Assembly (NCBI GenBank): GCA_964383855.1
Contig: CAYLIP010000007.1
Coordinates: 1-57,456, forward strand
DNA length: 57,456 nt
From: CAZHAC01 sp964383855
GTDB lineage: Bacteria > Chloroflexota > Dormibacteria > Dormibacterales > Dormibacteraceae
Direction: 5' to 3'
Shown here: piece by piece, positions 41,363 through 49,784 of the stretch
Position numbering within the stretch: position 1 is the first letter of the stretch
How the letters are laid out: the number at the start of each line of letters is the position of its first letter
The notes under the pieces: model-generated
Databases searched by the model: none
What the model was told of the DNA's origin: nothing
What the model saw: the letters and a program-made list of their open reading frames with translations, nothing else
Position numbers and translations under genes: made by a program

Positions 41363-41977
41363 TTACGGGTCGAGCCGGATGTTGGCCCCGGTCAAGGGCT
41401 CTGATTCGGGCCCTGCCAGCCAGGCCACGATCCGGGCCACGGCGGCCGGCTCGAGCGCCGGTGAGCGGGGCGCGCCGCTCAGCTCCAGCATGGGCGTCGC
41501 GATAGCGCCGGGGCTGACGGCGTTGACCCGGATCCCCAGCGAACGCCCCTCGACGGCCGATGCCTCGGTCAGGCCGAAGAGCCCTGACTTGGCGGCCACG
41601 TAGGCCGCCATCCCGGCGAACTTCTCGGCGCCCGGCCACCCCGAGAGCGAGGAGACGTTGACGATCGCGCCGCCCGGGCGCATCCGCCGGAAGGCGGCCC
41701 GGCTGCAGGCGAAGGCGCCGGTCAGGCCGGCCCCGATGGTCGACTCCCAGTCGGCCGGCTCGGTGTCGAGCACCGATCGCGGCACCAGCAGGGCGGCGTT
41801 GTTGACCAGCACGTCGAGGCGGTGCAGGCGCGCCGCCGCCGCCTCCACCTCATCGAAGCGCGACACGTCGACGCCCGAGCGCCGGCTCCAGTCGACCACC
41901 TCGTAACCGCGCTCCCGGAGCGCGCCGGAGATCGCCCGGCCAAGGCCGCCGGAACCGCCGGTGACGACCGCGATCAT
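41363..41977 (-). CDS. Short-chain dehydrogenase/reductase, possibly a pterin (sepiapterin-type) reductase
   Basis: A 204-residue SDR, shorter than most: TGGSGGLGRAISGAL, NNAALLV, the Ser in VNVSSLSG, and AYVAAKSG as the catalytic Tyr/Lys. ATG 41977 overlaps the GT4 stop as ATGA. In the company of FolE and a pyruvoyl/carboxy-tetrahydropterin synthase it could carry out the reductase step that finishes a tetrahydropterin; by sequence alone it is only a generic SDR. The upstream frame extension is a shadow. Confidence 0.85.
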   Translation of the reverse strand: MIAVVTGGSGGLGRAISGALRERGYEVVDWSRRSGVDVSRFDEVEAAAARLHRLDVLVNNAALLVPRSVLDTEPADWESTIGAGLTGAFACSRAAFRRMRPGGAIVNVSSLSGWPGAEKFAGMAAYVAAKSGLFGLTEASAVEGRSLGIRVNAVSPGAIATPMLELSGAPRSPALEPAAVARIVAWLAGPESEPLTGANIRLDP

Positions 41978-42963
41978 GCCCGCAGCACCCGCTCGTACCC
42001 GGCCGCGCACCGCTCGATCAGCAGGCGCTCGCGGGCCTGGCGGCGAACCTCGGCCCGCTCGAGCCGGCACGCCCGCCCGATCGCGGCCACGAAGGCCGAT
42101 TCGTCGCCGGGGTCGACCAGGCAACCTCCACCGCGGTTGCCGACCACCTCGACCAGGCCGCCGCGGGCGTAGGCGACCACGGGTGCGCCCGCCACCTGCG
42201 ACTCCGCCGCCACCAATCCGAAGGGCTCCTCCCAGTCCACCGGCATCAGCGTGACCGCGCAGCGCGCCATCAGGTCCCACAGCTCCGGGCGCGGCAGCAC
42301 GCCCTCCGAGACGATGCCCTCGCGGGCGGCGTACCCGGTGTCGTAGACGCTGCCGACCACCCGCGGCCGCAGCCCGGCGGCGCGAGCAGCGCGGATCGCG
42401 ACGTGGGTGCCCTTTTCAGGTGACACGCGGCCGGCCACCATGGCCCAGGGCTCCACCGCGGCCGGGCGGGCCTCAAAGTCGGGGACGCCGTTCGGGACCA
42501 CGGTCGCGTGCAGGCCGTGGGCCGCCCACTCACGTGCCGCCGCCTCGGAGACCGTCACCATCGGCTGCGGGGACAGCCGGGCGGCCGCCAGCACGCGGGC
42601 CGAGCTGCCCGGGGTCAGGTGCAGCGTGTGCGTCACCGGCAGCCGGAGGGCCGCCGCCTCCTCGATGGCCTCGGCGTCGAAGGCGTGCTGCGTGACCACG
42701 TCCGGCGCGTCGCCGGCGACCAGGCGGTAGCAGCGCCGGAATGCATCTCGCAAGGCCGGGAGCTCTCTCACCGCACCGCCCGCTGGGCGCACCATGGCCG
42801 CCGTCAGGTCCGCGGTCTCCACCTGCACCAGCCGCAGACCGGCGACCGTCGAGCCGGCGGCGCAGTACAGCGTTATGTCGTGACCCCGAGCGGCCAGCGC
42901 GCGGGCAAGGTCGGTGACGAAGGCCTGGGCGCCGCCCAGCTGCGCCTCGTGCAGCGGGCTCAC
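41974..42963 (-). CDS. GT4-family glycosyltransferase in the pterin operon
   Basis: At least 329 residues. Features: LHEAQLGGAQAFVTDLARAL, VTVSEAAAREWAAHG, VVPNGVPDF, MVAGRVSPEKGTHVAIRAAR, and the C-terminal glutamate region DWEEPFGLVAAESQVAG. GTG 42963 is the first normal start. However, RIAVVAPLVSP immediately upstream is exactly the expected first beta strand, reachable from an ATA codon (42982-42984) that overlaps the folE stop as ATAG. Its place between folE and an SDR suggests a pterin acceptor. Confidence 0.85.
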   Translation of the reverse strand: MSPLHEAQLGGAQAFVTDLARALAARGHDITLYCAAGSTVAGLRLVQVETADLTAAMVRPAGGAVRELPALRDAFRRCYRLVAGDAPDVVTQHAFDAEAIEEAAALRLPVTHTLHLTPGSSARVLAAARLSPQPMVTVSEAAAREWAAHGLHATVVPNGVPDFEARPAAVEPWAMVAGRVSPEKGTHVAIRAARAAGLRPRVVGSVYDTGYAAREGIVSEGVLPRPELWDLMARCAVTLMPVDWEEPFGLVAAESQVAGAPVVAYARGGLVEVVGNRGGGCLVDPGDESAFVAAIGRACRLERAEVRRQARERLLIERCAAGYERVLRA

Positions 42964-42980
42964 GAGAGGCGCGACGACGG

Positions 42981-43556
42981 CTATCCGCGCCGGACCAGCT
43001 CCAGGAACTCGGATCGGGTCCGGGCGTCGTCCCGGAACGCTCCGAGCATGTACGAGGTGACCGTGGTCGCCGCCCTTTCCACCCCCCGCATCTCCATGCA
43101 GAGGTGCCGGCCCTCGACCACCACGGCGACCCCGGCCGGGCGCACGACCTCATCCAGCGCTTCGGCGATCTCCCTGGTCATCCTCTCCTGCAGCTGCAGC
43201 CGGTGGGCGAAGACGTCGACCAGCCGCGGGATCTTGCTCAGCCCGATGACGCGCCCCGCCGGCAGGTAGGCGACGTGGCAGGTGCCGAAGAAGGGGAGCA
43301 TGTGGTGCTCGCATAGGCTGTAGAAGGGGATGTCGCGGACGGCCACCATCTCGTCGTAGTCCTGGTCGAAGAGCGCGTCGCCGACCGCGTCCAGCGGGTC
43401 GGTCCCATAGCCCTCGGTCAGGAAGCGAAGCGAGCGTGCCACCCGCTCCGGCGTGCCGGCCAGGCCCTGGCGCTCGGGATCCTCCCCGAGCGACCGCAGC
43501 ATCTGCTCGATCACCTGAGGCAGATCGTCGTCGAAGAGCGGGCGGGGAACGCTCAT
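42981..43556 (-). CDS. folE: GTP cyclohydrolase I
   Basis: A 191-residue enzyme making 7,8-dihydroneopterin triphosphate from GTP. The zinc site is complete: Cys and His in YSLCEHHMLPFFG and Cys in EGRHLCMEMRGVE; LSKIPRLVDVFAHRLQLQER is the core helix. ATG 43556 overlaps the upstream stop as ATGA. No folate genes (folP, folB, folK) are near, so its product may feed pterin cofactor synthesis. Confidence 0.95.
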   Translation of the reverse strand: MSVPRPLFDDDLPQVIEQMLRSLGEDPERQGLAGTPERVARSLRFLTEGYGTDPLDAVGDALFDQDYDEMVAVRDIPFYSLCEHHMLPFFGTCHVAYLPAGRVIGLSKIPRLVDVFAHRLQLQERMTREIAEALDEVVRPAGVAVVVEGRHLCMEMRGVERAATTVTSYMLGAFRDDARTRSEFLELVRRG

Positions 43557-44017
43557 CGACACAGCTCGACCGAGTTGTTCTCCGACTCGATCAGGCGCAG
43601 CCGCGTCAGAGACCCGGCGGGAAGCGCCGCCGCCAGCCGGTCCCAGAAGGCCAGGGCCAGGTTCTCGGCGGTGGGAATCGTCCCCTCCAACCAGGGCACG
43701 TCGCGGTTCAGATGACGGTGGTCGACGTCCTCGATCACCGCCGACCGCATGACGGCGTCCAGCTCGCGCAAGTTCACGACCATGCCCGTGGCCCCGTCCG
43801 GGACGCCCGTGACCGCCACCTCGAGAACATAGTTATGGCCGTGGTCGCCGGTGCAGGCGCCGAACGTCCGCCGGTTGCGGTCCTCGTCCCAGTCCGGGTT
43901 GCGGAGCACGTGGGCGGCGGCAAAGGTGGCGCGGCGAACGACCGTCACAGCCGCCGGGGGCGGTTGCTGCGAGCCGTCGAGCAACCGCGATTGCGCCCGG
44001 GTCCTGAGCATCCACAC
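43553..44017 (-). CDS. 6-pyruvoyl/6-carboxy-tetrahydropterin synthase family (PTPS/QueD)
   Basis: About 154 residues. Zinc histidines are in ATFAAAHVL and DHGHNYVLE, the catalytic Cys in GACTGDHGH, and the Asp/His pair in DVDHRHLNRD; PTAENLA and LIESENNSVEL end the fold. PTPS gives 6-pyruvoyl-tetrahydropterin, QueD gives carboxy-tetrahydropterin for queuosine; the motifs do not separate them, but queC and queE are absent here. Start GTG 44017 or ATG 44011. Confidence 0.88.
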   Translation of the reverse strand: MWMLRTRAQSRLLDGSQQPPPAAVTVVRRATFAAAHVLRNPDWDEDRNRRTFGACTGDHGHNYVLEVAVTGVPDGATGMVVNLRELDAVMRSAVIEDVDHRHLNRDVPWLEGTIPTAENLALAFWDRLAAALPAGSLTRLRLIESENNSVELCR

Positions 44018-44023
44018 GCTTCA

Positions 44024-44029
44024 TATACT
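44024..44029 (+). promoter_or_regulatory. -10 element TATACT of the methyltransferase unit
   Basis: It gives a leader of about 25 nt containing CGGAGG before ATG 44062. Its reverse strand also holds the only AT-rich stretch upstream of the divergent PTPS gene. Confidence 0.5.
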
Positions 44030-44061
44030 GAACGAACGCTGTGCGCTATTCGGAGGCTGTG

Positions 44062-44862
44062 ATGTCAGCACCGCCGGGCAGCGCCGGCTTCCGGGCCGCC
44101 GATGTGGCCCGCCTTCCGCCCGCCACCCTCCGCGCCGCGCTGGCACCGGGACCGTCGGCGCCCCCGCTGGAGGACGTGGCCGCCGCCCTCAGCTCGGAGG
44201 ACCTATTCACCGTCGCCCGCGCCCTCGATCCAAGCCGTGGTGAGAGGCTGCTGCGGCTCGCGCAGCGGCCGCTGGCCGAGGCGCGGCGTCAGGAGGCGGC
44301 GGACCGCCTGGTCCGCGGACTCTTCTGGCCGCTCGTCTACGAGCTGGAGCCGGATCGCTGGGCGGAGCTGGCCGAGCTCGAGGTGCTGCCGGAGGCCCTG
44401 CTCGCGGACCTGCCCGAGGCGGAGACCGCGGTCGAGGTGGGAGCCGGGTCGGGCCGGCTGACGCGGCACCTCGCCGCCCGGGTCAGGCGGGTGCTGGCGG
44501 TCGAGGGCTCGCTGCCTCTCTGCAGGCGGCTCCGGGCGGGAATGCCGGCCTCGGTCACAACGGTCGCCGCCGCCACACAGTCGCTCCCCCTGGCCACCGG
44601 CTGTGCCGACCTCGCCACCTCCTGCGCCTCCCTCTCACCCGACCCACCTCTTGGTGGCCAGCCCGCGCTCCGGGAGCTGGAGCGGGTGACCCGCCCGGGC
44701 GGGTGGATCGCCATCGTCGGACCGGAGGCGCCGGAATGGTTCGCAAGCCAGGGCTTTGAGCGCCGCGACTATGAGAAGCCGGCGGTGAGGACGCCCGCAG
44801 GCGTGCTCGAGTTCTTCGGGCCGCTCGACCCGCCGGGCACCCTGCTCCTGCGCCGCCGGTGA
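44062..44862 (+). CDS. Class I SAM-dependent methyltransferase
   Basis: A 266-residue protein. SAM-binding motif I is TAVEVGAGSGRLTRHLA near residue 128, preceded by a 120-residue helical N-terminal part of its own; motif III-like LERVTRPGGWIAIVGPE follows. The substrate is unknown. ATG 44062 has CGGAGG 5 nt upstream; the longer GTG start at 44041 would bury that Shine-Dalgarno. It overlaps the PHP gene by GTGA. Confidence 0.8.
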   Translation: MSAPPGSAGFRAADVARLPPATLRAALAPGPSAPPLEDVAAALSSEDLFTVARALDPSRGERLLRLAQRPLAEARRQEAADRLVRGLFWPLVYELEPDRWAELAELEVLPEALLADLPEAETAVEVGAGSGRLTRHLAARVRRVLAVEGSLPLCRRLRAGMPASVTTVAAATQSLPLATGCADLATSCASLSPDPPLGGQPALRELERVTRPGGWIAIVGPEAPEWFASQGFERRDYEKPAVRTPAGVLEFFGPLDPPGTLLLRRR

Positions 44863-45881
44863 GCCCCGACGAGGCAGCGGCCTACCTGGCCGAGATCGCC
44901 TACCACCTGCGCCACCGCGAGGACCAGCACCGCGCGCGTGCCTTCTCGAAGGTGGCGGCGGTGCTGCTGCGCGACCGGCCCGACCTGGAACGGCTGCGGC
45001 GGTCGGGACGCCTGGATTCGATCGAAGGCGTTGGAGCCGGCATCGCCAAGGTGCTGGCCGAACTCGTGGACAAGGAGCGCAGCGAATACCTGGACCGGCT
45101 TCGCGAGGAATCGGGCGCGGGCGAGAGCTTCGAGCCCGTCCTCTCCTCGCTGGTGGAGCAGGGCTACCAGGGCGACCTGCACACGCACACCGACTGGTCG
45201 GACGGCGGTGCCTCGGTGCTGGAGATGGCGCAGGCGGCCCAGGCCCGCGGCTACCGGTACCTGGCGGTCACCGACCACTCGCCGCGGATCACGGTCGTGA
45301 ACGGCCTCGGACCGGAGCGGCTGGCCGCGCAGCGAAAGGTGATCGAGGAGGTCCAAAGGCAGGTCGGCGAGGGCTTCACCATCCTGCAGGGCGTCGAGGT
45401 GGACATCCTCCCCGACGGCTCCCTCGACCTTCCCGACGAGACGCTGGCTGCGCTCGACGTCGTCGTCGCCTCCCCACACCTGAACCTCCGGATGGAGGCC
45501 CCGCAGATGACGCAGAGGATGCTGCGCGCGGTGGCCAACCCTCACGTCGACGTGATCGGTCATCCGACCGGCCGGCGCCCGGGCAGCCGGGCCGGCGCCG
45601 AGTACGACTTCGAGCGCGTCTTCGCCGAGGCTGCCGAGCGTGGCGTGCTCATGGAGATCGACTGCGACCCCGCCCGCATGGACCTGTCGCCCGAGCTGGC
45701 GCGCCTGGCACTCGACCGCGGCTGCCGGTTCAGCCTCGACTCGGACGCCCACTACACCGACCAGTTCGTCTACGTCGACCTGGCGCTCTGGGTCACCCGA
45801 CGGGCGGGCATCCCAACTGAGAAGATCGTCAACTGGCTGCCGGTGGATCGCTTGAGGGAGGCGCTGAGGGAGCGTGGCTGA
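44859..45881 (+). CDS. PolX-like protein lacking the polymerase core: HhH plus PHP domain
   Basis: A 340-residue protein. Residues 1-80 match the N-terminal helix-hairpin-helix/8-kDa-type domain of bacterial family X polymerases (AFSKVAAVLLRDRPDLERLR, IEGVGAGIAKVLAELVD). The PHP phosphoesterase domain follows (GDLHTHTDWSDGG, VTDHSPRITVVNGL, ILQGVEVDILPDG, SLDSDAHYTDQFV). The catalytic palm between them is missing, so it is not a polymerase; a DNA-end or nucleotide phosphoesterase is plausible. GTG 44859 overlaps the methyltransferase stop. Confidence 0.88.
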   Translation: MSPDEAAAYLAEIAYHLRHREDQHRARAFSKVAAVLLRDRPDLERLRRSGRLDSIEGVGAGIAKVLAELVDKERSEYLDRLREESGAGESFEPVLSSLVEQGYQGDLHTHTDWSDGGASVLEMAQAAQARGYRYLAVTDHSPRITVVNGLGPERLAAQRKVIEEVQRQVGEGFTILQGVEVDILPDGSLDLPDETLAALDVVVASPHLNLRMEAPQMTQRMLRAVANPHVDVIGHPTGRRPGSRAGAEYDFERVFAEAAERGVLMEIDCDPARMDLSPELARLALDRGCRFSLDSDAHYTDQFVYVDLALWVTRRAGIPTEKIVNWLPVDRLREALRERG

Positions 45882-46779
45882 GCTCGGAATCATGATCGAG
45901 GGCCAGGAGGGGCTCACCTGGGATCGGTGGCGGGCCATCTGCCGCGACGCCGAGGACCTCGGGTTCGCCTCGCTCCGGAGGAGCGACCACCTGGTCTCCC
46001 TGATGGGCGATCCCACCCGCGACTGCATCGATTGCTGGACGTCACTCGCGCTGGCGGCGGAGTGGACCTCCCGGATCGAGTTCGGCCCCATGGTCACCCC
46101 GGTGACCTGGATCCATCCGCCGGTGCTGGCGCGGCAGGCGGCCGCGGTCGACGCCCTGAGCGGCGGCCGGCTGCTCCTCGGCCTGGGCACGGGCTGGAAC
46201 CTCAACGAGCACCAGTACTTCGGGGTCGAGTTCCCGGAGCCGATCGGAAGGCGCTTTCGAATGCTCGAGGCCGCTCTCGAGCAGGTCGGCGAGACCTGGC
46301 CAAAGACCAATCCAAAGCCCGTGCGGGGCGGGCGGGTGCCGATCCTGATCGGGGGCAAGGGCACCGGACGGACCCCCGGCCTGGCCGCCCGCTACGCGGT
46401 CGAGTGGAACATCGCGGCGGCCGACGCGCCCACCTTTGCCGAGGCCTGCCGGGCGGTGGACGAGCGCTGCCGCGAGATCGGACGCGATCCGCGAGAGGTC
46501 AGGCGGTCGGTCATGGGCACGATCTGCACCGGGCGCACCCGGGCCGAGGCCCGCGAGCGCGCGGAGGCGCTGAGGCCGATCCTGCCGCGGCTGAAGGAGA
46601 TGCCGGCCGACCGGGTGCTGGAGAGCGTCACGTTCGGGGGCACGGTCGAGGAGGTGGCGGAGAAGATGCGGCCGTTCGTCGAGGCGGGCGCCGAGCTGTT
46701 CATGCTCCAGCACTTCCTGATGGATGACCGCGACCACATGCGCGTGCTCGCCGAGGAGGTCGCGCCGGCGGTCCGCTGA
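45874..46779 (+). CDS. LLM-class flavin/F420-dependent oxidoreductase
   Basis: A 301-residue TIM-barrel protein of the luciferase-like family: SLRRSDHLVSLMGDP, WTSRIEFGPMVTPVTW, GGRLLLGLGTGWNLNEH. It differs from the Fgd-like gene at 21650 and resembles generic F420- or FMN-using members. The substrate is unknown. GTG 45874 overlaps the PHP stop by 8 nt, making a three-gene unit. Confidence 0.88.
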   Translation: MAELGIMIEGQEGLTWDRWRAICRDAEDLGFASLRRSDHLVSLMGDPTRDCIDCWTSLALAAEWTSRIEFGPMVTPVTWIHPPVLARQAAAVDALSGGRLLLGLGTGWNLNEHQYFGVEFPEPIGRRFRMLEAALEQVGETWPKTNPKPVRGGRVPILIGGKGTGRTPGLAARYAVEWNIAAADAPTFAEACRAVDERCREIGRDPREVRRSVMGTICTGRTRAEARERAEALRPILPRLKEMPADRVLESVTFGGTVEEVAEKMRPFVEAGAELFMLQHFLMDDRDHMRVLAEEVAPAVR

Positions 46780-46799
46780 GGCGGACGCCCCGGAGAAGG

Positions 46800-47360
46800 C
46801 TAGAGGGCGCTTACCGCGAGCTCGGCCTCGATCACGTCGAGTGCCAGCTCGACCGCCCGCACCTGCTTCTCGAGCGCGACGTGCTCCAGCGGCGGCAGGT
46901 GGATGAAGCCGGCGGCAAAACCTCGGGCCTGGCCCAGGCGGAGCGCCGTGTAGAGCATCTGGTTGCAGATGTACGTGCCGGCGGTGTTGCTCAGGTAGCT
47001 CGGGATCTCCTCCTCGAGCCAGCGCCCGGCGATGCGCTTGACGGGCACGGTCGCAAACCGGGCGGCCGGGCCCGAGGAGTCGATCGGCTCGCCCTCGAGG
47101 AACACGCCGTCGTTGTCGGGCAGCGTGAAATCGAGGAGGTTGATACCCACCCGCTCGACCGCGACCTGGGTGCGCAGGGTGGCCAGCCCCAGCCCGAGCA
47201 CGACGTCGGGCGCGGTCTCGTTGACGGCGCGCTCGAGATCGCGGGGCATGCGGGCCACGCTGACCGGGAGGATGACCCCGCCCAGGCGCTCGGCGACCAG
47301 CTGGCTGGGGTTGACGCTGATGGCGGCAAAGGGCTCGAAGCCGGTCAGCAAAAGCCGCAT
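46800..47360 (-). CDS. pcp: Pyroglutamyl-peptidase I
   Basis: A 186-residue cysteine peptidase (family C15) that removes N-terminal pyroglutamate. Catalytic Glu in VAVERVGINLLDF, Cys in SNTAGTYICNQML, and His in GFIHLPPLEH are all present; MRLLLTGFEPF is the family start. ATG 47360 is preferred over GTG 47363 because TAACCT is then 6 nt upstream. It is divergent from the acyl-CoA dehydrogenase gene, 18 nt away start-to-start. Confidence 0.92.
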   Translation of the reverse strand: MRLLLTGFEPFAAISVNPSQLVAERLGGVILPVSVARMPRDLERAVNETAPDVVLGLGLATLRTQVAVERVGINLLDFTLPDNDGVFLEGEPIDSSGPAARFATVPVKRIAGRWLEEEIPSYLSNTAGTYICNQMLYTALRLGQARGFAAGFIHLPPLEHVALEKQVRAVELALDVIEAELAVSAL

Positions 47361-47364
47361 CACT

Positions 47365-47372
47365 TAAGGTTA
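47365..47372. promoter_or_regulatory. Overlapping back-to-back -10 elements (TAAGGTTA)
   Basis: TAAGGT (47365-47370, plus) is 8 nt before ATG 47379; TAACCT (47367-47372, minus) is 6 nt before ATG 47360. The elements share four base pairs and both transcripts would be leaderless. Confidence 0.6.
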
Positions 47373-47378
47373 CGGCGC

Positions 47379-48530
47379 ATGGATTTCGATCTCAGCCCGG
47401 CTGAGCGCGAATTCCGCGACGAGGTCCGGGCCTGGCTCTCCGCCAACGCCCCTCGAGAGGACGGGGAGCTCGAATCGCCCGGGCAGCGGGAGTGGATCGA
47501 AGCGCGCCGGGCCTGGCAGAAGAAGCTGCACGAGGCGGGCTACGTCGGCATCGGCTGGCCGAGGGAGTACGGCGGCCGGGGCGCGACCCTGATGGAGCAG
47601 CTGATCTTCGACCAGGAGATGATCCTGGCCCGGGCGCCCCGGCCCGTGAACGTGATCGGGCTCGGCATGGGCGGTCCGGTGATCATCGTTCACGGCACGG
47701 CCGAGCAGAAGGAGCGCTACCTCCCGCCGCTGCTCTCGGCGGACGAGATCTGGTGCCAGGGCTTCAGCGAGCCCGACGCGGGTTCGGACCTCTCCGGCCT
47801 CCAGACCCGGGCCGAGGACACGGGAGATCACTACCTGGTCAACGGACAGAAGGTCTGGACCAGCTTCGCCCATGTCGCCAAGTGGATGATGCTGCTGGCC
47901 CGGGAGCGCCGCGCTGAGAACCCCCGCGACGGCCTCACCTACCTCCTGGTCGACATGGAGGCCCCCGGGGTCGAGGTCAGGCCGCTCGTTCAGATCACGG
48001 GCGACGCCGAGTTCAACGAGGTCTACTTCACCGACGTCAGAGTGCCCAAGACGCAGGTCCTGGGCGAGCCCGGCCGGGGCTGGGAGGTGGCCATGACCAC
48101 GCTCCTGCACGAGCGGGGCACCCTGGGGATGGCGCTGGCGACCCAGGCCCAGATCACGATCGGCGAGCTGGCCGACCACGCCCGCGGCCTGGGGCGCGGC
48201 AGCGACCGGCTGGTCCGCCAGCGCATCGCACAGCACTGGATCGAAGCCCGCGCCATCCAGCTCAACGCCTACCGAGGGCTGACCCGCGTGCTCAAGACCG
48301 GTACGCCGGGGCCGGAGGGTTCGTTCCTCAAGCTCGCGTGGTCGGAGCTGAACCAGCGGATGACAGAGACCGCGGTCGACCTGGCCGGGCCGATGGGGCA
48401 GGTTTACAACGGCGGCACCTGGCAGCACCAGTTCCTGCGCGCGCGCGCCAACACGATCGAGGCCGGCACCTCCGAGGTGCTCCGCAACATCCTCGCCGAG
48501 CGGGTCCTCGGCCTCCCCCGCTCCCGCTGA
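47379..48530 (+). CDS. Acyl-CoA dehydrogenase
   Basis: A 383-residue FAD enzyme: MDFDLSPAEREFRDEVRAWL, QGFSEPDAGSDLSGLQTRAE (ACAD signature 1), and TIEAGTSEVLRNILAERVLG at the C-terminus. It oxidises an acyl-CoA at the alpha-beta bond. With the neighbouring paralogue it may form the unequal subunits seen in sterol and aromatic-acid catabolism, but both also look self-sufficient. The upstream open frame from 46881 is a shadow of pcp. Confidence 0.92.
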   Translation: MDFDLSPAEREFRDEVRAWLSANAPREDGELESPGQREWIEARRAWQKKLHEAGYVGIGWPREYGGRGATLMEQLIFDQEMILARAPRPVNVIGLGMGGPVIIVHGTAEQKERYLPPLLSADEIWCQGFSEPDAGSDLSGLQTRAEDTGDHYLVNGQKVWTSFAHVAKWMMLLARERRAENPRDGLTYLLVDMEAPGVEVRPLVQITGDAEFNEVYFTDVRVPKTQVLGEPGRGWEVAMTTLLHERGTLGMALATQAQITIGELADHARGLGRGSDRLVRQRIAQHWIEARAIQLNAYRGLTRVLKTGTPGPEGSFLKLAWSELNQRMTETAVDLAGPMGQVYNGGTWQHQFLRARANTIEAGTSEVLRNILAERVLGLPRSR

Positions 48531-48562
48531 GCGGCCTCTCCGTGCCGCCTTCGGGGAAACCG

Positions 48563-48568
48563 TAGACT
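48563..48568 (+). promoter_or_regulatory. -10 element TAGACT, 9 nt before ATG 48578
   Basis: It lies in the 47-nt gap between the two dehydrogenase genes. Confidence 0.5.
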
Positions 48569-48577
48569 CGAGCCCGG

Positions 48578-49744
48578 ATGGACTTCGCTTTCTCGGAGGA
48601 GCAGGAGCAGCTTCGAAAAGAGGCCCGCAGCTTTCTCGCCAAGGAGTGTCCGACCACCCGCGTCCGGCAGGTCATGGACACCGAGGACGCGCACGACGAG
48701 GCGCTGTGGGCCAAGCTCGCCGAGAACGGCTGGACCTCCCTCGGGATCCCCGAGGACTACGGCGGATTCGGCACCTTTCTCGACCTGATCGTGATCCTCG
48801 AGGAGGCCGGGCGCCACCTGCTGCCGGGGCCCTTCTTCAGCACCATGGGCCTGGCCGTGCCCGTCCTGATCGAGGCCGGCACGGAGTCTCAGAAGAGGGA
48901 GGCGCTAAGCGCGATCGCGGGGGGTCAGGCCAGGGCCACGCTGGCGATGACCGAGCCCAGCGGCCGCTGGGACGCCGCCGGCATCACCCTGCAGGCGACG
49001 CAGGCGGGCGACTCCTGGACGCTGGACGGGGTCAAGCTCTTCGTACCCGACGCCGGCGTGGCCGACTACATCGTGGTGGCCGCCCGCACGCGCGGCAGTG
49101 GCGGCGCCGGCGGGAGCGGCGGCGGCAGCGGCAACGGCGAGGATGGGATCAGCCTTTTTCTCGTCAAGGGCCGGCCGGACGGCATGTCGATCAAGCCCAT
49201 GAAGACGCTCGATCGAACCCGGCGCTGGTACGAGGTGCGCTTCGACAGCACCACCCTCGGCCGGGACGCCCTGATGGGCCGGGAGGGCGCCGGGTGGCAG
49301 CCGCTGCGGCGCGCCCTGGAGTGGGCCCAGGCGGCGCTCTGCGCCGAGATGGTGGGCGGCGCCTCGACGGTGCTCGAGCGATCCGTCGACTACGCCAAGA
49401 CCCGGCACCAGTTCGGAAAGCCGATCGGCATCTACCAGGCGATCTCGCACAAGCTGTCGGACATGCTGCTGGAGACGGAGAGCGGCCGCTCGGCCACCTA
49501 CTACGCGGCCTGGACCGTGGAGGCGGACGCGCCCGACCGCAGCGTCGCCTGCTCGATGGCCAAGGCCTACGTGTCGGACGCCTACCGGCGGGCGGCGGGC
49601 AACGGAATCCAGGTCCACGGCGGCATCGGGTTCACCTGGGAGCACGACATGCACCTCTTCTTCAAGAGGGCCAAGTCGTCCGAGGTGACGCTGGGCGACG
49701 CCAGCTTCCACCGCGAGCTGGTGGCGCAGCACCTGGATCTCTAG
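48578..49744 (+). CDS. Acyl-CoA dehydrogenase (second, divergent)
   Basis: A 388-residue ACAD: MDFAFSEEQEQLRKEARSFL, ALAMTEPSGRWDAAG (shortened signature), a Gly/Ser-rich insert near residue 175 (GSGGAGGSGGGSGNGEDG), KTRHQFGKPIGIYQAISHKL and HGGIGFTWEHDMHLFFKRAK. The Gly-Ser insert is unusual and looks like an expanded loop. It has its own promoter despite lying just downstream of the first ACAD. Confidence 0.92.
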   Translation: MDFAFSEEQEQLRKEARSFLAKECPTTRVRQVMDTEDAHDEALWAKLAENGWTSLGIPEDYGGFGTFLDLIVILEEAGRHLLPGPFFSTMGLAVPVLIEAGTESQKREALSAIAGGQARATLAMTEPSGRWDAAGITLQATQAGDSWTLDGVKLFVPDAGVADYIVVAARTRGSGGAGGSGGGSGNGEDGISLFLVKGRPDGMSIKPMKTLDRTRRWYEVRFDSTTLGRDALMGREGAGWQPLRRALEWAQAALCAEMVGGASTVLERSVDYAKTRHQFGKPIGIYQAISHKLSDMLLETESGRSATYYAAWTVEADAPDRSVACSMAKAYVSDAYRRAAGNGIQVHGGIGFTWEHDMHLFFKRAKSSEVTLGDASFHRELVAQHLDL

Positions 49745-49784
49745 GGCCGGCGGATCCCGGCGGCTTCCGCGGGGGCGCCGCCGC

